From Deltaproteobacteria bacterium (GTDB lineage: Bacteria > Desulfobacterota > Syntrophia > Syntrophales > UBA5619), in the NCBI GenBank assembly GCA_026388345.1, contig JAPLJY010000316.1:1-13373 (forward strand): a DNA stretch of 13,373 nucleotides, given 5' to 3'. Every line of letters starts with the position of its first letter. Within the stretch, counting starts at the first letter, position 1. Below, in pieces: positions 5,904 to 13,373 of the stretch. The notes under the pieces were generated by a model. That model did not search any database and was not told the origin of the DNA. It was given only the letters and a program-made list of their open reading frames with translations. A program made the translations under genes and the position numbers.

Positions 5904-8159
5904 TCACTTCGCTGGCGCGGTTTTCGGGAGCGCCGCGCCGCCCCCTTGAACCGTGCCCGTCACGGCCGGTTTCGTTCCGACGATCCCGCACGTCCAGTTG
6001 TAAAGCAGACCCCGCGCATTCAGGACGTACAGCATTGCCAGCAGAAGGATGACCAGCACGATCATCTTCGGCCAGCGGCTCTTCTTGTCTGCGAAGGGAT
6101 CTTCGAGCGACCGAACCGTACCCTCCGGCAGAGAGGCCAGCTTCGTCAGCGAACCTCCGAAGGCTACGTTGATCCGGACCCGGCCGTTGATCGCCCAGCC
6201 GTTGGCGTCCAGGATGGGACCGATCGTCCGTTGTCTCAATTTCAGCCAGGCGATGATCATGGAGGGCCCGGAAATGAGCAGCATCAGACCGGCGGTAGCA
6301 ATCGGCATCTGCCACCAGGCAAGGTTCAGGAAGCCCGTGACCACGGCGGCAACCGCGGTCCCGATCGCGCCGACGGCGAGGCCGATGGCGGCAAATATCC
6401 CGGCGAACTTGGCGACGTCGAACGGCTGCGCCGGGGCGATGACCTTCCCCGCCTCCGCCTTCTGGCCGGCATCGACGATTCCGGAGCCGGCCTTGTCCGT
6501 GACGGCCTTGTCCCGGGCGGAGGCCAGCTTCGTGATCTGCTCGTTAATCATCCGGCCGATCCGCTTATAGGGGCTCCAGAAGCCTTGGCGGATGCTGATC
6601 GGATGTTCGATCACGCGGACAATCGTGGCGTCCCAGTCTTGTCCCGCCCGGTCATAGAAGACGCCGTTTCTCCCGATCATGAGATAATCAGAATCGCCTC
6701 CGGTAAAGGCCGCAGCGATCGTCATCCGCTCGCTTCCCCCCCTTCGCGTACAGTCGCAATAAGCCAGGTAGATGCGGCTGAGCATGGCCAGCGTCGCATG
6801 TTTTCCCACATCCTCGACGCGGACGCACAACTCGCAGCTCCGGCCGTCCAGGTAGAGGGTCCCGGCCTGGAAGACCGCCTTGTTCCGGCGGGTATAGAAA
6901 TCGCTGAAGGAGACGAAGTTGTTCAGGAGTTGAAACAGGTCGCGATGGTAACGGACCAGCCGGTCCACCGAGGCGATGTGGTCGAACTCGGCCTCCAGCG
7001 CCTTGTCTCGGGCGATGAGCTCTGAGACAGCCTCTCCGACGCGGCTTTCCAGAATCTCGCGAATCCTTGATAATCCCAACTTCTCGACGGATGAGCCGGC
7101 CTTTCCGGCAGACCAGGCCTCGTATGCGGCGAACTTGGCGCCCAGCTCCGACCAGTCCGCCTCCGTGAGCGCCGTTTTTTCACCCAGAAGCGGCGCGACA
7201 ACCTCCGCAACAAAGGCCGCCATCGGCGCTATCCAGGCGGGATTGATCCCCTCCTGCAGGGGCAGCGGCTTGTCAAGGCCGATCTGCGCCAGCGGAAATC
7301 CGGATACCTCCTGAATCGCCGGCGAGAGATCCTTCTCCGCGATGGCGATATATTCCGTTTCCTGGCGGTTCAGGGCGCTGAGGGCACGGATATCATACTT
7401 GGCGAGCCGGCAACGGGTGAAATAGTCGTCCACTTTTCCCCTGACGGCCGCGAGGGCTGAGGACGCGGATACCATGGCGTCCCCCAGCGGGAGAATTGCG
7501 CCGTCGGTCTCCGCCTCCTTATGCCATTCCGAGTATGCCCGCACATCGGCGAAGAATTGATCCGCCTTTTCCTCCGAGATGGCCGGTTTTCCGCTGCGGT
7601 CCGTTTCCGGTCCCAGGCAATCGATGATGTCCGTGATGACCTGCTGCACCGCGGCATCGTCGGCAGAATCGGCAGGGATGAAACCGTCGCCATTGAACCT
7701 CGCCAGCGAGAAGATTCTTGCCGTATCGGCGGTATCCTCAACGGTGATGACCTTGGCTTCCGGCTTTCCGAGGTTTGTGAGGATCTCTCTGGCAGAATTG
7801 ATGAGCCGCGTTCCTTCGGGCAATTGGTCATTGATGATGGAAAGCGGCAATTCGGAGAGACCTTTGGTCAGCTCCTCCGGATTTCGGAGCAGGGATCCCG
7901 CCCATTTCACCACCGCGATGATATCCGGGACACGGATACGCCCATCCCCGTCGCTGTCGATCAGTTCCAGGGTCTTGGCGTCGAATTCCAGACCCTTGAC
8001 GGGACAGCTCAGCGCCACCCATAGCTTCTGGTCGAGCTGATCCAGCGCCATCAGGTCGGCGCCCGTTTCCAGGCGCACCTGATCGAAGCCGCCCGAACGG
8101 AAAAACCGCCAGCGGTGCTTCGAATTCCGAAAATCCGTTTCAGCAAGATCGTTCGACAT
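5904..8159 (-). CDS. Uncharacterised 751-aa membrane protein with EF-hand loop and CxxC/CxC cysteine cluster
   Basis: I recognise no characterised function. Near the N-terminus (about 20-60) is a GGFDQVRLETGADLMALDQL-type region, followed by an EF-hand loop at 68-79 (D68, D70, D72, G73, I75, D79). A degenerate second loop lies at 154-165 (N156, D158, G159, I161, but R at the first ligand position). The middle is mostly helical and charged. Residues 442-470 hold four cysteines as C442-x2-C445 and C468-x-C470. Three hydrophobic segments follow at about 585-609, 617-638 and 698-715. The basic loop 640-697 and positive-inside reasoning put the large N-terminal region in the cytoplasm. The start at 8159 is chosen because GAGG lies about 6 nt upstream; a frame open to 8249 adds 30 unlikely residues. 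It follows the ppiD-like gene on the same strand by 93 nt, separated by a hairpin. Confidence 0.85.
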   Translation of the reverse strand: MSNDLAETDFRNSKHRWRFFRSGGFDQVRLETGADLMALDQLDQKLWVALSCPVKGLEFDAKTLELIDSDGDGRIRVPDIIAVVKWAGSLLRNPEELTKGLSELPLSIINDQLPEGTRLINSAREILTNLGKPEAKVITVEDTADTARIFSLARFNGDGFIPADSADDAAVQQVITDIIDCLGPETDRSGKPAISEEKADQFFADVRAYSEWHKEAETDGAILPLGDAMVSASSALAAVRGKVDDYFTRCRLAKYDIRALSALNRQETEYIAIAEKDLSPAIQEVSGFPLAQIGLDKPLPLQEGINPAWIAPMAAFVAEVVAPLLGEKTALTEADWSELGAKFAAYEAWSAGKAGSSVEKLGLSRIREILESRVGEAVSELIARDKALEAEFDHIASVDRLVRYHRDLFQLLNNFVSFSDFYTRRNKAVFQAGTLYLDGRSCELCVRVEDVGKHATLAMLSRIYLAYCDCTRRGGSERMTIAAAFTGGDSDYLMIGRNGVFYDRAGQDWDATIVRVIEHPISIRQGFWSPYKRIGRMINEQITKLASARDKAVTDKAGSGIVDAGQKAEAGKVIAPAQPFDVAKFAGIFAAIGLAVGAIGTAVAAVVTGFLNLAWWQMPIATAGLMLLISGPSMIIAWLKLRQRTIGPILDANGWAINGRVRINVAFGGSLTKLASLPEGTVRSLEDPFADKKSRWPKMIVLVILLLAMLYVLNARGLLYNWTCGIVGTKPAVTGTVQGGGAALPKTAPAK

Positions 8160-8189
8160 GATTGTCCTCTTTGATTGGATGGGGCCGAA

Positions 8190-8229
8190 CGAAAAAGGGG
8201 CTGACCGGCAACGATCAACCCCTCTTTCG
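8190..8229 (-). terminator. Long hairpin, terminator-like or processing site, after the ppiD-like gene
   Basis: On the minus strand CGAAAGAGGGGTTGA (8229 to 8215) pairs with TCAGCCCCTTTTTCG (8204 to 8190) over 15 bp with two wobbles and a 10-nt loop. A run of five T is part of the 3' arm, so if the lower stem stays open it works as a GC-stem plus U-tract terminator. It ends about 30 nt before the start of the 751-aa gene, so it could attenuate read-through or separate transcript halves. No T-run follows on the plus strand. Confidence 0.55.
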
Positions 8230-8252
8230 TCCCTGCCGGTTTCCGCCATTTC

Positions 8253-9854
8253 CTAAAGTTCCTTGAAGTCCTTCGTGAACTTGAGCCGTCCCTCCTTGAC
8301 CAGGGTGGCCTTGCTCCCCTCGATCCAAGACCTGACCGCCTCTGCTTTCTTCGTCCGGACCAGGTAATTCGCAATCGCATTTTTCTGGGACGCGAACTCC
8401 GCATCGTCCACGCTTCCCCTCTGTTTGAACCGGAGGATCACATAATTCCCGTCAACCAGATAGGTCTGTTCCGGATAGGGTTTCTTCTCGGAGATCTGGA
8501 AGAGCGTCTCCGTCAGCTCCGGGGAGGCTCCCAGTCTGGGAACGGCGCCTCCCGGCTGGAAGAGTCCCGTTTCCATAACCTTCAGCCCTTTCTCCCTGGC
8601 CACACTTTCCAGACCCTCGCCTTTCTTCAAGCGGACGAGGAGGTCATCCGCCCCCTTCTTCGCCAGGCGCTTCGCCTCCGTATCCCGGTACTGCTTTTCC
8701 ACCTCGGCCCCGATCTCCTTCAGGGCGGGCACATAGGGCGCCTTCCGCGCGGCCACCTGAACGATATAATATCCCTTCTCCCCCTGGAGTACACGGCTGA
8801 TCTCCTTTTTCTCCAGTCGCAAAACGATCTTGGCGAAATCAGCAATCGGTTTGAATTCCGGCGGCGCATCGCTGATCCGAAATAGCGGGGTCGTATGGAC
8901 CGTCAGCTTTTTCTGCGCGGTATAGGCATCGAAATTTTCCTCCTGGTAGATGGTGTCATGGGCCTTCTTGGCCTCATCCGCGGCCGCATACATTCCGCCG
9001 ATCTGTCCCAGCTCGTCAATAATCCTGTTTCGGACCTCGGCAAGGGGCTGCATCTTGTCCCCCTTCTTCCACTGGGACTTGTTCCTTTCGTAGTAATCGC
9101 TGATCTCCGCGTCGGAGATCTTTGTGGTCGCGGCATAATCCCTGGCCATGAATGTTAGGTACTTGACCTGCACCTGCTCGGGATTGCGGAACTGCCCCTC
9201 CCGGGCCTTCAGAAACGCCTCCAGATCGGCCTGGGTCGGCTTGAGTCCCGCAACAAAATCCTGGGGAGAAATTTGAACAAAATCGAGATTAATTTTTTCC
9301 TTCTGCATCAGGTAGATGTCATGGATCTCACGATCGGATACCTTTACGCCATCCTGGATGAGGTCTTCCACCTTGACGGTGATCAGCATCTTCTTTTGCA
9401 TATCCTCGAACTCCTCCGGCGACATCTTGTTGGTTCGGAGGGCCTGCTCATAGATCCGTTCGTTGAAAACGCCGTTCCGCTGAAAGCCCGGATAGGAGAG
9501 AATGGCGGCCTTGACGTCTTCAACGGTCACCCGGATGTTCATCTCCTCCGCCTTCATCAGGACAATTGCCTGGTTGATCAGATTATCCAGCGCCTGCTGC
9601 TTGAGGTTCATCGCCTTGAGCATCTCCTCCGTCAGTTGCTGGCCGAAGCGCTGACGGTACATATCCAGCAGATTCTGGTACTCCCGCTGAAAATCGGCAT
9701 AGACGATCGGTTTGCCGTCGATCATAGCGATCCGCTCCGTCCTCTGCTTCCCGCCCATCGAGCCGAAATAAAAGACAAAGACGACAACGATAATCCCCAG
9801 GATTATCTTCATGAGCCAATTTCTGGCATGCTTCCGCATGAGGTTTAGCAGCAT
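8253..9854 (-). CDS. ppiD: PpiD/SurA-like membrane-anchored periplasmic folding chaperone
   Basis: This 533-aa protein has one N-terminal membrane anchor (about 14-31, preceded by RKHARNW) and a long periplasmic part, the layout of PpiD. Residues about 36-170 form a SurA-N-type chaperone domain (IDGKPIVYADFQREY; YPGFQRNGVFNERIYEQAL). PpiD assists folding of proteins leaving the Sec translocon. The parvulin domain is hard to see: only a C-terminal half-like segment with GYYIVQVAARK (361-371) is visible, and the usual RHIL-type start is absent, so prolyl isomerase activity is doubtful. The start is GTG 9857 or ATG 9854. I prefer the ATG, which has GGGGG about 7 nt upstream; the GTG would be too close. 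It is divergent from mreB. A -10-like TATATT (9906 to 9901) could serve it, but the -35 is weak. The gene symbol is by similarity. Confidence 0.85.
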   Translation of the reverse strand: MLLNLMRKHARNWLMKIILGIIVVVFVFYFGSMGGKQRTERIAMIDGKPIVYADFQREYQNLLDMYRQRFGQQLTEEMLKAMNLKQQALDNLINQAIVLMKAEEMNIRVTVEDVKAAILSYPGFQRNGVFNERIYEQALRTNKMSPEEFEDMQKKMLITVKVEDLIQDGVKVSDREIHDIYLMQKEKINLDFVQISPQDFVAGLKPTQADLEAFLKAREGQFRNPEQVQVKYLTFMARDYAATTKISDAEISDYYERNKSQWKKGDKMQPLAEVRNRIIDELGQIGGMYAAADEAKKAHDTIYQEENFDAYTAQKKLTVHTTPLFRISDAPPEFKPIADFAKIVLRLEKKEISRVLQGEKGYYIVQVAARKAPYVPALKEIGAEVEKQYRDTEAKRLAKKGADDLLVRLKKGEGLESVAREKGLKVMETGLFQPGGAVPRLGASPELTETLFQISEKKPYPEQTYLVDGNYVILRFKQRGSVDDAEFASQKNAIANYLVRTKKAEAVRSWIEGSKATLVKEGRLKFTKDFKEL

Positions 9855-9905
9855 CACACTTCCCCCGTGTTTGAATTAAAGAAATTACGTTTGGTTTACT
9901 AATAT

Positions 9906-11086
<1,181 letters not shown>

Positions 11087-11120
11087 GCGGAAACGCGATG
11101 ATGTGATGGCTGGCTGAAGC

Positions 11121-11948
11121 ATGTTGGTCCCCAGAAAATACCACTCCCTCATCGTGGCGGCGGTTCTGCTGGTTCTCTCTCTGGCTGTTCTCTCCTACAG
11201 CGCGACCCGACTGTCCGAAACCGGTTTCCTGAGGATGATGGTCCTGGAGGCGGCCGCCCCCGTCGAAGATGCCGTCAACGTCTTGCTCAACGGCCTGCAC
11301 GGCTCCTGGAAACGGTATCTCTTCCTCATCGGCATGGAGGATGAAAACAGACGGCTGCGGAAACAGAACGCCGCCCTCAACGAACAACTCAACCGTCACC
11401 ATGAGGGTTACATCGAGGGGATGCGTCTCCGGAAGCTCCTCAACCTCTCTGAAGGCCTGCCAGACCGGACCGTGGCCGCGAGAGTGGTGGACCGCAGCCG
11501 TACCTTACTGTTCAAAACGATCCTGATCAACAAGGGAACCGCCGACGGATTGCGGGTAGGGCTTCCGGTTCTGTCCGAACAGGGGGTTGTGGGACGGATC
11601 ATCGAAACCGCCTGGCATGCCTCGCAGGTCCTGCTCCTCATCGATGAAAACAGCAATATCGACGCCCTGATCCAGCGGAGCCGCGCGCAGGGGATCCTGC
11701 AGGGCGCAGGCCCGTCGGGATGCAACCTGAAATATATCTCCCGGGTGGAGGAGGTTCAGGCGGGCGATGTGGTTCTCTCCTCCGGCCTCGCCGGGGTGTT
11801 TCCCAAGGGGCTGCTGATCGGCGTCGTGACCGGCGTTTCCCGCAAGGGGGAAGGCCTCTTTCAGAAGATTGACGTGGCGCCCGCCGTCGATTTCGGAAAA
11901 GTAGAAGAGGTCCTGGCCCTGATCACGGATGCAGGTCCGAAACCATGA
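11121..11948 (+). CDS. mreC: Rod shape-determining protein MreC
   Basis: MreC is a bitopic inner-membrane protein whose periplasmic part links the MreB filament to PBP2 and activates the elongation machinery. The 275-aa product has a short cytoplasmic start, one membrane segment at about 9-26, a coiled-coil-like region at about 71-110 (DENRRLRKQNAALNEQLN), and then the double beta-barrel domain with typical phrases: LINKGTADGLRVGLPVL at 135-151, GVVGRI at 155-160, VLLLIDENSNIDALIQRS at 170-187, GDVVLSSGLAGVFPKGLLIG at 215-234 and the C-terminal DVAPAVDFGKVEEV. It starts 34 nt after mreB; the ribosome site before ATG 11121 is weak, so coupling or leader structure may matter. It overlaps mreD by 4 nt. 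Confidence 0.95.
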   Translation: MLVPRKYHSLIVAAVLLVLSLAVLSYSATRLSETGFLRMMVLEAAAPVEDAVNVLLNGLHGSWKRYLFLIGMEDENRRLRKQNAALNEQLNRHHEGYIEGMRLRKLLNLSEGLPDRTVAARVVDRSRTLLFKTILINKGTADGLRVGLPVLSEQGVVGRIIETAWHASQVLLLIDENSNIDALIQRSRAQGILQGAGPSGCNLKYISRVEEVQAGDVVLSSGLAGVFPKGLLIGVVTGVSRKGEGLFQKIDVAPAVDFGKVEEVLALITDAGPKP

Positions 11949-12457
11949 TTTATTACCTTCTTCTCCCTGTCTTGCTGCTTCTTCTGGTGATCGTTCAGAT
12001 CACGATCCTCGATCTCTTTTCCCTCGGCTGGATCGGCATGGAGATCTCGCTTATCGTCGTCATCTATGCCGGGTTCCATCTCGACGCCCTCCGCGGGGGC
12101 ATCCTTTCACTCCTGCTCGGTTTCTTTCTGGATTGTCTGACCAGCGCGATATTTGGGCTATACATGTTTCTGTATATCCTCATCTTTTATCTCTCCATGA
12201 TCGTCGAGAGTAAGGTTTACGCGGGAAAGCCGGCCCTGATTGCATCCTTTACAGGTCTCTGTACGCTTCTGGAGGGTCTGGTGATCGTTTTACTCTACCG
12301 GTTCGTCTTCGGCGCCGACATCCTCTATGTAATCCCGAAGATTTTCATCCCGCAGGCCGTCGTGGTGGGCATCCTGAGCCCCCTCTTCTTCAGTCTGTTC
12401 AAGCGTTTCGAGGTTGTTCTGCATGCGGAAGATCGGCGACCGGATCGAGGGATATGA
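11945..12457 (+). CDS. mreD: Rod shape-determining protein MreD
   Basis: MreD is a small polytopic inner-membrane protein of the elongasome that works with MreC to control PBP2-RodA activity. The 170-aa product is almost wholly hydrophobic, with about five membrane segments (near 2-22, 29-50, 53-74 to about 87, 100-118 and 130-150) and the family-typical GGILSLLLGFFLDCLTSAIFG (split over 51-71) with its GF-LD motif. The ATG overlaps the mreC TGA (ATGA), indicating translational coupling. The last 11 or so codons overlap the start of mrdA by 35 nt in another frame. Sequence conservation is low in this family, so synteny adds weight to the call. Confidence 0.93.
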   Translation: MIYYLLLPVLLLLLVIVQITILDLFSLGWIGMEISLIVVIYAGFHLDALRGGILSLLLGFFLDCLTSAIFGLYMFLYILIFYLSMIVESKVYAGKPALIASFTGLCTLLEGLVIVLLYRFVFGADILYVIPKIFIPQAVVVGILSPLFFSLFKRFEVVLHAEDRRPDRGI

Positions 12458-13373
12458 TCCGGGTCAGTTCAAGCATAAATTCAAGCTGCTGTTCATCATC
12501 GTTGCGGTGGCACTGTCGCTTCTCGTGATGAGGCTGTGGTACGTGCAGGTGATCAAGGGGGACGAGCTGCGGCAGCGCTCCGAAAACAACAGCGTCCGCC
12601 TGCGGAAGATCAAGCCGATGCGCGGTCTGATCATGGACGACGGCCGGCGGGTTCTCGTGGACAACCAGCCCTCCTTCGATATCGTCTTCGTCCCCAACCG
12701 GACGAAGGATATCCGGAAGGTCACCGAAACGATCAAGGGACTCTATGCCCAGCGTTCCCTGACGTTTCCCTCCCTTTCGTCTCTCCCGGATCTCGTGAAG
12801 CCCTTCGTGCCCGTTCTTCTCGAACGGAACATCAGCATGGAAAAACTTGCCGTGGTGGAGACCCACGCCCTCGAACTTCCCGGCGTGGTGACGGAGGTGA
12901 CGCCCGTCCGGCAGTACCTTAGCGGGGAGATGACCGCGCAGATCATCGGCTTCACCGGAGAAGTCAGCCGGGAAGAGCTGGATCGAAGCACCACGGGGAA
13001 ATTCTCGTCAGGCGATATCATCGGCAAGTTCGGTATCGAGAAATTCCTGGATTCTCACCTCCGGGGGAAAAGCGGCGCCGAACAGATCGAGGTCAACGTG
13101 GCCGGCAAGGAGGTCCGTTCCCTCGGCCGGATCCCGGCGGTGCTGGGCGACAATGTCGTCCTGACGATCGATTCGGCGCTTCAGGAGGCGGCATGGACGG
13201 CCCTCGGCAACCGGGCGGGCGCCGTTGCGGTACTGGACCCCCGCAACGGGGCGGTACTCGCCCTGGTCAGCTCACCCTCTTTTGACCCGAACCTCTTCAA
13301 CGGGAGGATCTCCTTCGACGACTGGGAACGCCTTTCCAACGATCCCGGGCATCCCATGGAGAACCGCTCGATC
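12423..13373 (+). CDS. mrdA: Penicillin-binding protein 2 (elongation transpeptidase), N-terminal part, cut by window end
   Basis: PBP2 crosslinks new lateral-wall peptidoglycan together with RodA under MreCD control. The 317 codons present cover a short cytoplasmic tail, a membrane anchor at about 21-39 (LLFIIVAVALSLLVMRLWYV), the PBP dimer domain starting RGLIMDDGRRVLVDNQPSF (67-85), the region with GEMTAQIIGFTGEV (168-181) and DIIGKFGIEKFLDSHLRGK (198-216), and the beginning of the transpeptidase domain (VLTIDSALQEAAW 246-258; GAVAVLDPRNGAVLALVSSP 266-285). The NRSI at the cut is where the family runs into its SxxK catalytic serine motif, so the active site lies just outside. ATG 12423 has GAGG about 9 nt upstream and overlaps the mreD end by 35 nt. 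rodA is expected next. Confidence 0.95.
   Translation, partial: MRKIGDRIEGYDPGQFKHKFKLLFIIVAVALSLLVMRLWYVQVIKGDELRQRSENNSVRLRKIKPMRGLIMDDGRRVLVDNQPSFDIVFVPNRTKDIRKVTETIKGLYAQRSLTFPSLSSLPDLVKPFVPVLLERNISMEKLAVVETHALELPGVVTEVTPVRQYLSGEMTAQIIGFTGEVSREELDRSTTGKFSSGDIIGKFGIEKFLDSHLRGKSGAEQIEVNVAGKEVRSLGRIPAVLGDNVVLTIDSALQEAAWTALGNRAGAVAVLDPRNGAVLALVSSPSFDPNLFNGRISFDDWERLSNDPGHPMENRSI

Noticed and set aside
5895..7025. 376-codon plus-strand frame opposite the 751-aa gene
   Set aside because: Antisense shadow; the minus-strand protein has coherent EF-hand and membrane segments while this one is an H/R/D-rich mixture.

Overview
The window is about 13.4 kb of GC-rich bacterial chromosome, densely coded, with no plasmid, phage or IS genes. 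The mreB-mreC-mreD-PBP2 cluster, a PpiD/SurA-like chaperone and the general protein style suggest a Gram-negative bacterium. My best guess is an anaerobic Desulfobacterota (old Deltaproteobacteria), perhaps Syntrophales-like. This rests on protein flavour only and is not proven.

Left part (1-4318, all minus strand). Reading 5' to 3' the order is: nitronate monooxygenase-family flavoprotein A (3323-4318), a 273-nt gap holding a ~200-bp imperfect palindrome, a second paralog B (2012-3049), tatD (1198-1998), a TPP riboswitch with its own terminator (1041-1180), thiN (316-993) and the 5' part of thiD (1-319). tatD follows paralog B by 13 nt, and thiN/thiD overlap by 4 nt. The riboswitch sits directly behind the tatD stop, so it can gate thiamine pyrophosphate synthesis and salvage (ThiN, ThiD) whether transcription starts there or reads through from tatD.

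Middle part (4319-8159). A ~410-nt divergent spacer carries a good sigma-70 promoter (TTGACA-17-TATTAA) for an aldo/keto reductase (4733-5695, plus). After a convergent spacer with inverted repeats comes a 751-aa minus-strand protein of unknown function. It has an EF-hand loop, a CxxC...CxC cysteine cluster and three C-terminal membrane segments. This is the least explained gene in the window and the best candidate for new biology.

Right part (8190-13373). A PpiD-like membrane-anchored periplasmic chaperone (8253-9854, minus) lies upstream of the 751-aa gene on the same strand, with a 15-bp hairpin between them. It is divergent from the cell-shape operon on the plus strand: mreB (TTG start), mreC, mreD and mrdA (PBP2, cut by the window end just before the expected SxxK active-site motif). 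MreB filaments, MreC/MreD and PBP2 form the elongasome that directs lateral-wall peptidoglycan synthesis. The tight spacing (34-nt gap, 4-nt overlap, 35-nt overlap) indicates one transcript.
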